Shown here: positions 35,921-45,752 of the stretch, piece after piece
Position numbering within the stretch: the first letter of the stretch is position 1
Layout of the letters: every line of letters begins with the position of its first letter
Assembly: GCA_002026005.1 (NCBI GenBank)
Contig: MWOX01000123.1
Span: 1 to 57,024, forward strand
Reading direction: 5' to 3'
Source of the DNA: Prochlorococcus sp. HOT208_60m_808M21
GTDB taxonomy: Bacteria; Cyanobacteriota; Cyanobacteriia; PCC-6307; Cyanobiaceae
Length of the DNA stretch: 57,024 nt
Made by a program: the position numbers and the translations under genes
The notes under the pieces: generated by a model
Told to the model about the DNA's origin: nothing
The model's input: only the letters and a program-made list of their open reading frames with translations
Databases searched by the model: none

Positions 35921-37543
35921 TTGAAACTTAAACTTATTGAAAAATTTAGACGATTCCAAATGCATTCATTTTTAAGAAATAATGTTTTTTCAATTTCGTT
36001 TGGTACTAGTCTAAGTAAATTAGCTGGATGTATAAGACAAATATTTATAGCTGCTGCTTATGGGGTTGGTGTAACGTACGATGCGTTTAATTATGCATAT
36101 ATAATTCCTGGTTTTTTGCTAATAATCATTGGGGGTATTAATGGTCCCTTGCATAACGCAGTCGTTGCAGTTTTAACTCCGCTTAACAAAAAAAATGGAG
36201 GGATTGTTTTAACTCAAGTGAGCATAAAACTCTCAATATTATTAATAATTTTAGCCATATTGATTTACTCGAATTCCAGTTTATTAATTGATTTATTGGC
36301 CCCGAATTTAAGTTACGAAGCAAAATCTATTGCCACTTACCAATTACAAATACTTACACCTTGCATCCCTTTATCAGGCTTCATAGGTTTAAGTTTTGGC
36401 GCCTTAAATTCCCAAAGAAAATTCTTTTTATCAAGTATAAGTCCTGCAATAACAAGCGTAACTATTATTTTTTTTATTTTATTTAGTTGGATTTTCAACC
36501 AAGAATATACATCTTCCAATTTCTTTACTTACACGGGATTACTGGCATTTGCAACTTTGACAGGAACTTTAATTCAGTTTGTTGTTCAAATTTGGGAAAT
36601 AAATAAAATTGGTCTCTTGAAATTAGAGTCAACCTTCAATTTATTTAAAGATGAAGAGAGGAGAATTTTCAAACTAATCATTCCAGCATCTATCTCATCG
36701 GGGTTGAGTCAAATTAATGTTTTCATCGATATGTTTTTCGCTTCAAGTTTTCAAGGAGCAGCATCTGGACTAGCTTACGGAAACTTTCTCATACAAGCTC
36801 CTTTAGGAATATTATCCAACTCTTTGATTTTGCCATTACTTCCAAAATTTTCTAAATTAAGAAGTGAAAAAGACGAAAGAGGTCTCCAAAAAAAATTGAT
36901 ATCTGGTGTAGAGTACTGTTTCTTGACAGCTATTTTTTTAACCGGATTTTTCATAACATTCAATAATCAAATCGTACAATTAGTTTTTCAAAGAGGATCT
37001 TTTGATTATTCAGCAACTTTAAAAGTAAAAAATATATTAATTGCTTATGCAGTTGGCATACCTTTTTATCTTTATAGAGATTTATTAGTGAGAACTTACT
37101 ATTCAATAGAAAAAACAAACTTCCCTTTTAAATCTTCATTTGCAGGGATAATATTTAATATTTTTTTTGATTGGTTTTTAATTGGTGCCCCAATTAAGAA
37201 TTTTGGGAATCTTTCTCCATATAATTTTGGAGTTGTGGGCATAATTTTATCTTCAGTAATAGTCAACCTTATAGTCTGTATTTTGCTTTCTTTTAATCTG
37301 CGAAATGAAGATATCCATTTACCTAACTTGGATTTATTAAGGAAAATTAGCCTCATGTCATTAGCAGCATTTATAGACAGCACACTTTGTTTTACTATTC
37401 TCCAAACTACGAATAACTTCAATTCAAATCTTGCAGAATTTTTATTATTAATATTTGGAACTCTCACTTTTTTTGTGATTTATTTTTTACTTACAAAATT
37501 CTTGAAAGTAAATAAATTTAAAGTTTCAAAAAAAGAGATTTAG
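35921..37543 (+). CDS. murJ: Lipid II flippase MurJ
   Basis: A 540-residue polytopic membrane protein of the MVF/MurJ family with about 14 hydrophobic helices. The N-terminal SISFGTSLSKLAGCIRQIFIAAAYGVG and the later SSGLSQINVFIDMFFAS motif are typical. MurJ flips the peptidoglycan precursor lipid II to the periplasm. The frame starts at TTG 35921; an ATG at 35960 is an alternative just before the conserved first helix. Convergent with the DUF3181-type gene, 3 bases away. Confidence 0.92.
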   Translation: MKLKLIEKFRRFQMHSFLRNNVFSISFGTSLSKLAGCIRQIFIAAAYGVGVTYDAFNYAYIIPGFLLIIIGGINGPLHNAVVAVLTPLNKKNGGIVLTQVSIKLSILLIILAILIYSNSSLLIDLLAPNLSYEAKSIATYQLQILTPCIPLSGFIGLSFGALNSQRKFFLSSISPAITSVTIIFFILFSWIFNQEYTSSNFFTYTGLLAFATLTGTLIQFVVQIWEINKIGLLKLESTFNLFKDEERRIFKLIIPASISSGLSQINVFIDMFFASSFQGAASGLAYGNFLIQAPLGILSNSLILPLLPKFSKLRSEKDERGLQKKLISGVEYCFLTAIFLTGFFITFNNQIVQLVFQRGSFDYSATLKVKNILIAYAVGIPFYLYRDLLVRTYYSIEKTNFPFKSSFAGIIFNIFFDWFLIGAPIKNFGNLSPYNFGVVGIILSSVIVNLIVCILLSFNLRNEDIHLPNLDLLRKISLMSLAAFIDSTLCFTILQTTNNFNSNLAEFLLLIFGTLTFFVIYFLLTKFLKVNKFKVSKKEI

Positions 37544-37546
37544 TTT

Positions 37547-37831
37547 TTAAAAAAAACTTTCCAAAATCTCTTCTAATTCTAGAATTTGTGAGTTAGGGAT
37601 TAAATTAATAAGTGGAATACGATTAACACCATCCCCTACTTTTACATTTATTGCTTTAAGACTTAATTTTGCAGCCTCCAATGGGCCTTGATCTTTATTG
37701 CTGATACATTCAATAGCAAGATGCCTAGCTAGTCCAGCGTCTCCAAGATACAAATTCCACTTTTCTATTTTTATAAAAACCTTTTCGGAAATAACATTTT
37801 CTAGATCACTTATACTTATCTGAGAGTCCAT
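37547..37831 (-). CDS. DUF3181-like conserved cyanobacterial protein
   Basis: A 94-residue soluble protein with no signal or membrane segment. The segment VFIKIEKWNLYLGDAGLARH looks like the N-terminal core of the DUF3181 family, which is nearly confined to cyanobacteria and has no known function. The C-terminus RIPLINLIPNSQILELEEIL is amphipathic. ATG start. The downstream murJ overlap region has no terminator; the upstream neighbour on the same strand is a small membrane protein gene, 14 bases away. Confidence 0.7.
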   Translation of the reverse strand: MDSQISISDLENVISEKVFIKIEKWNLYLGDAGLARHLAIECISNKDQGPLEAAKLSLKAINVKVGDGVNRIPLINLIPNSQILELEEILESFF

Positions 37832-37845
37832 AAATAGAAACTAAT

Positions 37846-38127
37846 TTAAGTTGATTGTTTTGAAGTATCTTTAGGTTTTTTTAGAATTACGAAAAGTAAA
37901 TGGGATGCCAAAAGAACTGACCAGACAATTGCAAAATTATTAAAATAGCTTATTTCATATTTAATCTCTTTTAAAAGCCACGTGCCACTTACAATCGCAG
38001 TAAATATCATGCAGTGAATAACAAAATTTACTATTCGAGAAAAATGTTTATAGATAGGATCTTCTGAGTCACCATTTCCGTACCACTTTATAGGCATATT
38101 AATAATTAGATTGTTAATAATAGACAT
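37846..38127 (-). CDS. Small conserved membrane protein, function unknown
   Basis: A 93-residue protein with two hydrophobic helices (about 31-50 and 62-82). I do not recognise a named family; the pattern WYGNGDSEDPIYKHFSRIVNFVIH before the first helix looks conserved in marine picocyanobacteria. The frame opens at 38127, but the second ATG at 38097 (MPIKWYGNG) would remove ten weak residues and may be the real start. Probably cotranscribed with the DUF3181-like gene downstream. Confidence 0.65.
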   Translation of the reverse strand: MSIINNLIINMPIKWYGNGDSEDPIYKHFSRIVNFVIHCMIFTAIVSGTWLLKEIKYEISYFNNFAIVWSVLLASHLLFVILKKPKDTSKQST

Positions 38128-38143
38128 TTTACCCGAAATCTAG

Positions 38144-38173
38144 TTGACTAAGAGACCCTGAAACAGAGATATT
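38144..38173 (+). promoter_or_regulatory. Candidate promoter of the tRNA-Arg gene
   Basis: TTGACT (38144-38149) is a near-perfect -35. An 18-base spacer leads to GATATT (38168-38173), four of six matches to the -10 consensus; the start point would fall close to the tRNA 5' end at 38184. Confidence 0.4.
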
Positions 38174-38183
38174 ACATAATTAT

Positions 38184-38257
38184 GCGCCTGTAGCTCAGTG
38201 GATTAGAGCACCTGACTACGGATCAGGGTGTCGGGAGTTCGAATCTCTCCAGGCGCG
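38184..38257 (+). tRNA. tRNA-Arg (ACG)
   Basis: A 74-base cloverleaf. Acceptor GCGCCTG pairs with CAGGCGC, discriminator G at 38257, CCA not encoded. The D arm is GCTC...GAGC, the anticodon stem CTGA/TCAG with loop CTACGGA giving ACG, and the T arm GGGAG-TTCGAAT-CTCTC (one mismatch-free 5-bp stem with a G-C end). ACG is read as inosine-CG for CGN arginine codons. Confidence 0.96.
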
Positions 38258-38334
38258 TTTAAAATTCTAAAATATTCTTTTTATATTTTTCTAATAAATA
38301 TCGTCTATATTATGGGTATTACTTATCAAATTCA

Positions 38335-39606
38335 ATGAATATCCTTCAAAATCTTAAAGAAACTGATCCAGTAATATCAAATTTTATTAACTCTGAAAAA
38401 AATAGGCAGGAAACTCATCTTGAGTTAATCGCAAGCGAAAATTTCGCATCAATTGCCGTTATGCAGGCTCAAGGTTCCGTACTCACAAATAAATACGCCG
38501 AGGGATTACCCCAAAAAAGATATTACGGGGGATGTGAATTTGTTGATGAAATCGAAGAATTAGCTATTCAGAGAGCGAAAAAATTATTTAATGCAAATTG
38601 GGCTAATGTTCAACCCCATAGTGGAGCGCAGGCAAATGCTGCTGTTTTCCTAAGTTTACTTAAACCTGGCGACACAATCATGGGGATGGATTTATCTCAT
38701 GGTGGACACCTAACTCATGGGTCTCCAGTAAATATGAGTGGTAAATGGTTCAATGCAGTTCACTATGGTGTAAATAAAGAAACTAGTGAATTAAATTTTG
38801 ATGAAATAAGAGAGATTGCACTTGAAACAAAACCAAAATTAATCATATGTGGATATTCTGCTTATCCAAGAACAATCGATTTTGAGTCATTTAGAAATAT
38901 TGCAGATGAAGTTGGTGCATTCTTAATGGCTGATATTGCACACATCGCCGGTCTTGTAGCAAGTAAACTTCACCCAAATCCAATACCATATTGTGATGTA
39001 GTAACCACAACTACTCATAAAACACTAAGAGGGCCTAGAGGGGGACTTATCTTGTGTAAAGATGCAGAATTTGGAAAGAAATTTGATAAATCTGTTTTCC
39101 CTGGAACTCAGGGTGGCCCCCTCGAACATATAATTGCAGCTAAAGCCGTTGCATTTGGAGAAGCCTTGCAACCAGATTTCGTTAATTATTCCCAACAAGT
39201 AATAAAAAATGCAAAAGTTCTAGCTTCAACTTTAATAAATAGAGGTATTAATATCGTTAGTGGAGGCACTGATAACCATATTGTTTTACTCGATTTAAGG
39301 AGTATCAATATGACTGGTAAGATTGCTGACTTACTTGTAAGTGAAGTGAATATCACTGCAAATAAAAATACTGTTCCATTTGACCCTGAATCACCTTTTG
39401 TAACCAGCGGACTAAGGTTGGGAACTGCTGCTTTAACTACTAGAGGCTTTAATGAGGATGCTTTTGCTGAAGTTGGCGAAATTATTGCTGATAGATTACT
39501 TAACCCAGACGATTCACTGATTGAAAGTCAATGTAAAAAAAGAGTATTAACCTTATGTAATCGTTTTCCACTTTATGAAGGCAAACTTGAAGCATTAATT
39601 AAATGA
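38335..39606 (+). CDS. glyA: Serine hydroxymethyltransferase
   Basis: A 423-residue PLP enzyme converting serine and tetrahydrofolate to glycine and methylene-THF. The PLP lysine is K229 in [35 protein letters not shown] and DIAHIAGLV are also as expected. First gene of a tight run glyA-cinA-leuC-leuD; its stop overlaps the cinA start by 4 bases (ATGA). Confidence 0.97.
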   Translation: MNILQNLKETDPVISNFINSEKNRQETHLELIASENFASIAVMQAQGSVLTNKYAEGLPQKRYYGGCEFVDEIEELAIQRAKKLFNANWANVQPHSGAQANAAVFLSLLKPGDTIMGMDLSHGGHLTHGSPVNMSGKWFNAVHYGVNKETSELNFDEIREIALETKPKLIICGYSAYPRTIDFESFRNIADEVGAFLMADIAHIAGLVASKLHPNPIPYCDVVTTTTHKTLRGPRGGLILCKDAEFGKKFDKSVFPGTQGGPLEHIIAAKAVAFGEALQPDFVNYSQQVIKNAKVLASTLINRGINIVSGGTDNHIVLLDLRSINMTGKIADLLVSEVNITANKNTVPFDPESPFVTSGLRLGTAALTTRGFNEDAFAEVGEIIADRLLNPDDSLIESQCKKRVLTLCNRFPLYEGKLEALIK

Positions 39607-40877
39607 GTCCTAACTCCAAGGGAGTTGAAATTCTTTCTATTGGAACAGAGCTACTCTTAGGAAATATTATCAATACAAATGCTCAATGGATTTCTGAACA
39701 GTTATCTCAATTAGGCTTAAATCACTTTAGGCAATCAACTGTCGGTGATAATTGTGATCGAATTATAAAAGTAATTCAAGAAATATCGAAAAGAAGTAAT
39801 CTTCTTATTACAACTGGTGGCTTGGGACCAACCCCAGATGACTTAACTACTGAAGCAATAGCCAAATCTTTTAATGTATCTCTTTTTGAAAGACCGCTTT
39901 TATGGGATGAAATTAAACAAAAACTTTCAAACTCAAAGCTCAAGGACGATTCCTCCAGCTTAAGGAAACAATGTTTCTTCCCAGAAAATGCTCAAATTAT
40001 TAATAACCCTAGGGGCACTGCCCCAGGAATGATTTGGGAACCAGTAAAAGATTTTACTATCCTTACTTTTCCAGGAGTACCCAGTGAAATGAAAACTATG
40101 TGGGAAGAGACGGCGTATGATTTCATTAAAACCAAATTCTCAGATAATTATTCCTTTTTTTCAAATACTCTTAAATTTGCGGGTATTGGAGAATCAAGCG
40201 TTGCTGAAAAAATTAATGATCTATTAAATCTTAAAAACCCTACTGTTGCACCATATGCAAACTTAGGAGAAGTTAAACTCAGAATCACCGCGCGAGCTAA
40301 GAACGACCTAGAAGCAAAAAAAATAATTAAACCTATTAAAGAAAAATTAAAAAAAGATTTTTCAAAATTTATTTTTGGAATGGATAACGATACTCTTCCT
40401 AGCGTTTTAATAAAAGAATTAACCAAGAGGAACGAAACTATTGTTTTTGCTGAATCCTGCACCGGAGGCCTTCTATCTTCATCACTAACCTCAATATCAG
40501 GCTCATCTCAAGTTTTTCAAGGTAGTATTGTTTCCTATAGTAATGAACTAAAAAATTCATTATTAAATATTTCTAAAGAAAAGCTTACAAAATATGGAGC
40601 TGTTTCTGAAGAAGTTTGTGAGGCCATGGCAATTAATGTAAAAGAGAAATTAGGCGCAGATTGGGCAATAGCAATTAGTGGAATAGCTGGGCCTAACGGA
40701 GGCAGTCAAGATAAACCGGTTGGACTTGTCTATATTTCAATTTCAGGACCGAATAATCATATAACTAATATAAAAAAACTATTTAACTCAACACGAAATC
40801 GAATAGAAATTCAAAGACTAAGTGTAAATGTGTGTTTGAACAGCCTCCGATTAATCCTATTATCGAATAGTAAGTAA
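39603..40877 (+). CDS. cinA: CinA-family protein
   Basis: A 424-residue protein with an N-terminal MoaB/MoCF-like domain (about 1-170; [12 protein letters not shown] and [13 protein letters not shown]) and a C-terminal CinA/PncC-type domain (about 265-424; [24 protein letters not shown]). Homologues are nicotinamide-mononucleotide deamidases and ADP-ribose pyrophosphatases in NAD recycling, and are named for a competence-inducible gene in Streptococcus. Overlaps glyA by 4 bases; leuC follows 13 bases on. Confidence 0.9.
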   Translation: MSPNSKGVEILSIGTELLLGNIINTNAQWISEQLSQLGLNHFRQSTVGDNCDRIIKVIQEISKRSNLLITTGGLGPTPDDLTTEAIAKSFNVSLFERPLLWDEIKQKLSNSKLKDDSSSLRKQCFFPENAQIINNPRGTAPGMIWEPVKDFTILTFPGVPSEMKTMWEETAYDFIKTKFSDNYSFFSNTLKFAGIGESSVAEKINDLLNLKNPTVAPYANLGEVKLRITARAKNDLEAKKIIKPIKEKLKKDFSKFIFGMDNDTLPSVLIKELTKRNETIVFAESCTGGLLSSSLTSISGSSQVFQGSIVSYSNELKNSLLNISKEKLTKYGAVSEEVCEAMAINVKEKLGADWAIAISGIAGPNGGSQDKPVGLVYISISGPNNHITNIKKLFNSTRNRIEIQRLSVNVCLNSLRLILLSNSK

Positions 40878-40890
40878 CTATTTTTACAAA

Positions 40891-42297
40891 TTGAGTCAAG
40901 ATACCCTGTTTGATAAAGTTTGGGATTTACATAAGGTTTCAAGTCTTCCTGGAGGATCTGATCAAATATTTATTGGTCTTCACCTTATCCATGAAGTGAC
41001 GAGTCCTCAGGCATTTGGTGCTTTAAAGGACAAAAAATTAAAAGTAAAATTCCCTGATAGAACTGTTGCTACTGTTGATCATATTGTGCCTACAGATAAT
41101 CAGCGCAGGCCTTTCAAAGATAATCTCGCTGAACAGATGATTGAAACACTTGAGAAAAATTGCTTAGAACATAAAATAAAATTTTTTAATATTGGTAGTG
41201 GTAATCAAGGAATAGTTCATGTAGTAGCACCGGAATTAGGCCTAACTCAGCCAGGAATGACAATCGCTTGCGGAGATTCTCATACTTCAACTCATGGAGC
41301 TTTTGGGTCAATTGCTTTTGGTATAGGTACAAGTCAAGTAAGAGATGTTCTTGCTACCCAAACCTTAGCCATGAACAAATTGAAAGTGAGGCAGATTTGG
41401 TGTGACAATAAATTATCTAAGGGTGTTTTTGCAAAGGATTTAGTCCTTCATATAATTAATAAACTTGGTGTAAAGGCAGGAGTAGGTTTTGCATATGAAT
41501 TCGCAGGACCTGCGATACATGAATTATCAATGGAAGAAAGGATGACGATATGCAATATGTCTATTGAGGGAGGAGCAAGATGCGGCTACATCAATCCTGA
41601 TGAAAAGACCTTTAGTTACATTAAAAATAAATTATATGCTCCAAAAAATGAGCATTGGGATAGAGCGCTTAGATGGTGGGAATCATTAAAAAGCGATGAA
41701 AATTCAATTTATGATGACGTAATTAAATTAGATGCTTCTAAGGTAGAACCAACTGTAACCTGGGGGATTACTCCCGGCCAAAGTATAAGCATTAATCAAC
41801 AAATCCCTCTTTTAGATGAATTATCCCCAAATGATAAATTAGTTGCAGAAGAGGCTTATGAATATATGAGTTTCAAGCCTGGACAATTAATAAAAGATAC
41901 TCCTGTAGACGTTTGTTTCATAGGTAGTTGCACAAATGGAAGAATAAGTGACTTAAGAGTTGCAGCTAAAGTATTAAAAGGCAAAAAAGTATCCAAGAAT
42001 GTCAAAGCATTTGCAGTTCCAGGTTCAGAAAAAGTAGCCACTGAAGCAAAGCAAGAAGGTCTCGATCAGATATTTAAGGATTCTGGATTTCAATGGAGAG
42101 AGCCTGGCTGCTCAATGTGTTTAGCAATGAATTCAGATAAGCTAATAGGTAATCAAGTTAGTGCTAGTTCTAGTAATAGAAATTTCAAGGGTCGGCAGGG
42201 ATCTCCCAGTGGGAGAACACTGCTCATGAGTCCAGCAATGGTTGCTGCCGCTGCAATTAATGGCAAAGTCAGTGACGTCAGAGAATTTATCAACTGA
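40891..42297 (+). CDS. leuC: 3-isopropylmalate dehydratase large subunit
   Basis: A 468-residue aconitase-family subunit that isomerises isopropylmalate in leucine synthesis. The 4Fe-4S cysteines are about C347 (GSCTNGR) and the CxxC near 407-410 ([10 protein letters not shown]). [13 protein letters not shown] and [13 protein letters not shown] are also diagnostic. TTG start. The final TGA overlaps the leuD ATG by one base, so the two subunits are coupled. Confidence 0.96.
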   Translation: MSQDTLFDKVWDLHKVSSLPGGSDQIFIGLHLIHEVTSPQAFGALKDKKLKVKFPDRTVATVDHIVPTDNQRRPFKDNLAEQMIETLEKNCLEHKIKFFNIGSGNQGIVHVVAPELGLTQPGMTIACGDSHTSTHGAFGSIAFGIGTSQVRDVLATQTLAMNKLKVRQIWCDNKLSKGVFAKDLVLHIINKLGVKAGVGFAYEFAGPAIHELSMEERMTICNMSIEGGARCGYINPDEKTFSYIKNKLYAPKNEHWDRALRWWESLKSDENSIYDDVIKLDASKVEPTVTWGITPGQSISINQQIPLLDELSPNDKLVAEEAYEYMSFKPGQLIKDTPVDVCFIGSCTNGRISDLRVAAKVLKGKKVSKNVKAFAVPGSEKVATEAKQEGLDQIFKDSGFQWREPGCSMCLAMNSDKLIGNQVSASSSNRNFKGRQGSPSGRTLLMSPAMVAAAAINGKVSDVREFIN

Positions 42298-42920
42298 TGA
42301 AATCAGAGTTTACCCCACCAATCGGAAAAATTTCAAATATGAACGGGAAATGTATCTCCTTGATTGGTAACGACATTGATACAGATCGGATAATTCCAGC
42401 GCGTTTTTTGAAGTGTGTTAACTTTGATTCATTGGGTGAATCTGTTTTTGAGGACGATAGAAGAACTTTAAAAGGAAAACATCCTTTTGATCTAGAAGAA
42501 AACAAAAATGCCTCAATACTAGTTGTCAATAGCAATTTTGGATGTGGTTCCAGCAGAGAACATGCCCCCCAAGCGCTTATGAGATGGGGCATAAAAGCAA
42601 TCATAGGTGAGAGTTTTGCCGACATTTTTTACAGTAACTGTATTGCGATAGGAATTCCATGTTTTACGCTTCCTAAAAAATCCATAGAAGAAATACAAAA
42701 CTATTGCGATAATCAATCTTTACTCCTAGAAATTGATCTTAAAAATTCATTAGCAAAATCAAAAGATTTAAATTTCAATCTTGAGATTAAGGAAAGCTCA
42801 AGAAAAATGTTTTTATCAGGAGAATGGGATGCTACTTCAACACTACTTGATAATAAAAATTTAATAGATAATAAATTTAACCAATTACCCTATATAAAAT
42901 TTAATACTAATTTTTTATAG
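42297..42920 (+). CDS. leuD: 3-isopropylmalate dehydratase small subunit
   Basis: A 207-residue swivel-domain subunit pairing with LeuC. NDIDTDRIIPARFLK near the start, NFGCGSSREHAPQALMRWG and ESFADIFYSNCIAIGI are the family motifs. It ends one base before the convergent OstA-like gene. The other leucine genes (leuA, leuB) are not in the window. Confidence 0.95.
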   Translation: MKSEFTPPIGKISNMNGKCISLIGNDIDTDRIIPARFLKCVNFDSLGESVFEDDRRTLKGKHPFDLEENKNASILVVNSNFGCGSSREHAPQALMRWGIKAIIGESFADIFYSNCIAIGIPCFTLPKKSIEEIQNYCDNQSLLLEIDLKNSLAKSKDLNFNLEIKESSRKMFLSGEWDATSTLLDNKNLIDNKFNQLPYIKFNTNFL

Positions 42921-44915
42921 CTATTTAAATCCATAGAGACTAAAAGAAATACCTCCTGCTTGATTATGAGGCTGATAAAAAATACCAAATTCGTAGGATC
43001 TTTTTTTCCAATTTAAAGAAACTTTAGAATCTATAAATTCACCATAATCATTTGAATCATTTGTTAGGTTCAAAATCCCAAAACTCTTGAGAATGATAGG
43101 TCCATATAATTGCTGATCAAAAGAAATATCTAAAGTAAAGTTATCATAATTATGATCAAACTTAAAAACACTTTCACCACCATTGAATCTATAGAAAGGT
43201 AAAAGACTTATCCGAGTATAATCAAAAGTTTTATTTTTAAAATTACCGATTATATATTCTGGCCCAGCACCTAAACCTAAATATTCTTGATGATCACCAT
43301 TTTCATAGAGAGAATAAGATAATTCTAATTTTGTGTTAAGACTTAGTCCTTTGGTTATTGGTTCAGGAATGTAATTAAATGAGATATCAACAGATTTATT
43401 TTTAGGTTCTACGATACTAATTGGGAATTTCTGATCAAGAGAATAAAACAAATTACCTTTTAGGTTGGTTACTAAATTTTTAGTATTAAAACCCTCTGCT
43501 GTTATCTTTGCCAAACCTAAAGATAAAAATTCTGACTTTTTAATGCCATCAACAATCCAAGTATTTTCTTTTTTTAATTTTGAACCAAAACCTGAGTAAA
43601 TTTCAGCTTCACCCAATGAACCATTCCAGACCCTCTCTCTATAAATTCCATAAAAACTTTTTTCCCATTTTGAATCTAATAAATCAATTTCTTTATTCAA
43701 TTCAGTTTTAAATCTAAATGCATCTGGAAATTTATCAAAATCAAGGGAATTTAAATTCTTTTCTATTTCTAAGTCCCAATTTTTTATTGGGCCTTTTATC
43801 TGGGATTTTAGGGCAAAATAATCTTCAAAACTTGTATTTCTCTTAACCCTATCTGAAGTAATTGATTCGTCCTTCTTTACAAAACTATTCGTATATCCTT
43901 TTAATGACCTCTGAATTAGAAATTGCGGCTCTAAATCAAGAACAAAATCATCAGTAATATCTATAGAGTTAAATTTCCTACTAATAAAATACCCATCCTT
44001 ATCTAAATTTTCATATCCAAAATTCCACCTGTTTTCAAAGTCGAAAAATTCACCGGACTTTGTTAAAGTTCTATCTCCAAGCCAAAATGGAATTGAAACT
44101 TTTTCTCCAAATATTAAATAGTTTATTGATGACTTAAATCGTAATTTCTCTGCATCAGAAATGACTGTTAATGAATTAATGGCTAATTTAACCTGTTTCG
44201 ATTCAAGTAAATCATTACTAAATACAGCCTTCTTGCTTTCCCATTTTTGACCATTTATAGATATTTTATCAGTAAAAAATAACCAATTTTCAATCTTGCT
44301 TGGAGTATTTAAAACTTCTTTTTTTTTAAATTCAAGTAAATTTTCTATCTTATTAGAGTCTAATAAGCTGAAATTTGAAGATAAGTCATCAATCAAATTA
44401 TTAGTATTAATACTGCCCTTTACATCTAATAAAAAACCTTTTTCACTAATAAAACTGTATTCTAATTGTGAAACTTTAAAGAGTTGATCACCTAATACCA
44501 ATACTATATTTCCTGAAGCATTAATTTTTTTATTTGACTTATCGTATATTAAATTATCAGCTCTAAGCAGTTTGCCTTTAAAAGAAACAGATACATTACC
44601 CTCTGCATAAATAACATCATTTATTTCAGACTGTTTATCCGATTGGATTATTAACTCTTGTTGCTTTTCAGCTTTAGCTGCTAAAAATGAATCAAAATTT
44701 TTCTTTATTAAATTTACAAATGATTTTTTGTTATTAAAACTTTTTGAATTTCTTGATAAATTTTTTTTACTAAGGGAATTAGACCAAAGAAATTTGGTAT
44801 TTTGATTATTTATAACATTATTAATTTTTGATAATTCAGCTGATTTTGATGGCTGAATAAAATTAATAAAAAGAAAAGAGAAAAATATTACTTTTTTTGA
44901 TATTTCTGAAATCAA
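42921..44915 (-). CDS. OstA/LptD-like outer-membrane protein (DUF3769 type)
   Basis: A 664-residue exported protein. After a short basic N-terminus and hydrophobic stretch (signal peptide, about 1-25) comes an LptA/OstA-like segment (about 95-160; NDVIYAEGNVSVSFKGKLL, ASGNIVLVLGDQ), then a long region of alternating beta-strand pattern ending in an aromatic (GISFSLYGFK), as in an outer-membrane barrel. This suits the cyanobacterial LptD-like family. The substrate, LPS or another glycolipid, is unknown. TTG start at 44915. Confidence 0.82.
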   Translation of the reverse strand: MISEISKKVIFFSFLFINFIQPSKSAELSKINNVINNQNTKFLWSNSLSKKNLSRNSKSFNNKKSFVNLIKKNFDSFLAAKAEKQQELIIQSDKQSEINDVIYAEGNVSVSFKGKLLRADNLIYDKSNKKINASGNIVLVLGDQLFKVSQLEYSFISEKGFLLDVKGSINTNNLIDDLSSNFSLLDSNKIENLLEFKKKEVLNTPSKIENWLFFTDKISINGQKWESKKAVFSNDLLESKQVKLAINSLTVISDAEKLRFKSSINYLIFGEKVSIPFWLGDRTLTKSGEFFDFENRWNFGYENLDKDGYFISRKFNSIDITDDFVLDLEPQFLIQRSLKGYTNSFVKKDESITSDRVKRNTSFEDYFALKSQIKGPIKNWDLEIEKNLNSLDFDKFPDAFRFKTELNKEIDLLDSKWEKSFYGIYRERVWNGSLGEAEIYSGFGSKLKKENTWIVDGIKKSEFLSLGLAKITAEGFNTKNLVTNLKGNLFYSLDQKFPISIVEPKNKSVDISFNYIPEPITKGLSLNTKLELSYSLYENGDHQEYLGLGAGPEYIIGNFKNKTFDYTRISLLPFYRFNGGESVFKFDHNYDNFTLDISFDQQLYGPIILKSFGILNLTNDSNDYGEFIDSKVSLNWKKRSYEFGIFYQPHNQAGGISFSLYGFK

Positions 44916-44936
44916 TTTAAGAATTTAATTAAAAAA

Positions 44937-45065
44937 TTAATCTTGAGGACTTTCTAGATCTTTTCTGTTTGGGGTTCTTGTTGGGTCACTTGCTAAAAAT
45001 CCGAAAAGAAATATTCCAACAAAGAAAAAGACGATAGTGTAAACAGAAATTTTTAAGGCGAGCAT
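44937..45065 (-). CDS. psbI: Photosystem II reaction center protein I
   Basis: A 42-residue single-span protein from the ATG at 45065: [20 protein letters not shown] followed by [20 protein letters not shown], the invariant PsbI pattern, extended by a few acidic residues. PsbI is the first small subunit to join precursor D1 during PSII assembly. It lies upstream of the OstA-like gene and downstream of psbN on the same strand, and is absent from long-ORF scans because of its size. Confidence 0.95.
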
Positions 45066-45107
45066 GGAATTACTAGTGCTGACAGATTTATATCCTATTA
45101 AATTTAT

Positions 45108-45126
45108 AATTAAACCATGGTTAATT
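45108..45126. repeat. Near-perfect inverted repeat between psbN and psbI
   Basis: AATTAAACC and GGTTAATT form an inverted repeat centred on CCATGG with one bulged A. It is too tight to be a good terminator and has no T run on either strand. It may be an operator for psbI or mere AT-rich symmetry. Confidence 0.3.
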
Positions 45127-45173
45127 GTTTACTTTTTGTATTTTTGGTAAATTTTGAAATACTTTAAGGGAGA

Positions 45174-45326
45174 CTAATCGTCATGATCATCCCAAGGATC
45201 AGTAAGCTTTGCTGCTTTAGGTCCAAAGGCAGTCCAAAGACCAAAACCGGTCAAAGCTAAAAGTAGGGCCAGGATTGTTACAGCTATAGAAACTGCAGGA
45301 TCTGGAGCTGATGATAAAGTTTGCAT
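45174..45326 (-). CDS. psbN: PsbN protein (photosystem II assembly)
   Basis: A 50-residue single-span protein from the ATG at 45326: MQTLSSAPDPAVSIAVTILA then a helix and GFGLWTAFGPKAAKLTDPW with an acidic end, all typical of PsbN. Despite its name it is not a PSII subunit; in plants it is needed for reaction-center assembly and repair. Divergent from psbH with an 80-base spacer, the arrangement conserved in cyanobacteria and plastids. Confidence 0.95.
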   Translation of the reverse strand: MQTLSSAPDPAVSIAVTILALLLALTGFGLWTAFGPKAAKLTDPWDDHDD

Positions 45327-45354
45327 CAATTTTGCTAAGTTTGTAAACAATTTA

Positions 45355-45390
45355 TGTATGAGTTCTTATACAATAGCGAAATAATATTCG
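45355..45390 (+). promoter_or_regulatory. Two tandem hairpins in the psbN-psbH spacer (psbNH-type leader)
   Basis: TGTATGA-GTTC-TTATACA (45355-45372, 7 bp including one G-U on the plus strand) is followed by CGAA-ATAATA-TTCG (45377-45390). They end 16 bases before the psbH ATG. A conserved psbNH RNA motif between these two genes has been described for marine picocyanobacteria; the location fits, but I cannot confirm a match to that model by eye. Confidence 0.4.
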
Positions 45391-45406
45391 ATTTTGTGAA
45401 TTTAAC

Positions 45407-45607
45407 ATGGGTCAAAAAACAGCATTAGGAAGTCTTCTAAAAGCAATTGGCAATTCAGGACAAGGAAAAGTTGTACCTGGTTGGGGAGCAGTTCCTGTCA
45501 TGACAGTAATTGGTCTTCTACTTTTGGTTTTCTTAGTCATTCTTCTACAGATCTATAACCAATCCCTACTACTACAAGGTTTCTCAGTAGATTGGAACGG
45601 AAACTAA
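45407..45607 (+). CDS. psbH: Photosystem II phosphoprotein-type subunit H
   Basis: A 66-residue single-span protein starting [20 protein letters not shown]; the core [20 protein letters not shown] and the C-terminal [12 protein letters not shown] are the family signature. It lacks the plant-type phosphorylated N-terminal threonine region. PsbH binds near CP47 and the bicarbonate/QB area (family knowledge). ATG start; possible small hairpins precede it. Confidence 0.96.
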
Positions 45608-45647
45608 ATAAATTTCTGACAATTTCTCAAAAAGTTTTTTGGTTAAT

Positions 45648-45743
45648 GTGAAAATTGCCAAAAAAATTTTTTTTAAATTTTTGTTTTTATTAATTAGTTA
45701 TAGTTTGTATATATTCATAATTCTCATACAAAAAGAGATTTAG
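45648..45743 (+). CDS. Possible 31-residue membrane peptide
   Basis: A GTG-started frame, beginning MKIAKKIFFKFLFLLISYSL, gives two to three lysines followed by one hydrophobic helix and a short polar end (QKEI). It fills most of the 145-base space between psbH and pth. The shape is that of a tiny thylakoid subunit, but it matches none that I know (not PsbT, PetL, PetM or PetN). The poly-A/T composition could produce it by chance. A weak stem, CAATTT/AAATTG (45620-45657), overlaps its start and may instead be a psbH terminator. Confidence 0.2.
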   Translation: MKIAKKIFFKFLFLLISYSLYIFIILIQKEI

Positions 45744-45752
45744 AAATAAAAA

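Noticed and set aside
37099-37467. A 122-codon minus-strand frame within murJ
   Set aside because: Antisense to conserved transmembrane segments of MurJ; no start signal or motif.
42290-42625. A 111-codon minus-strand frame over leuD
   Set aside because: It mirrors leuD, whose catalytic motifs are complete.
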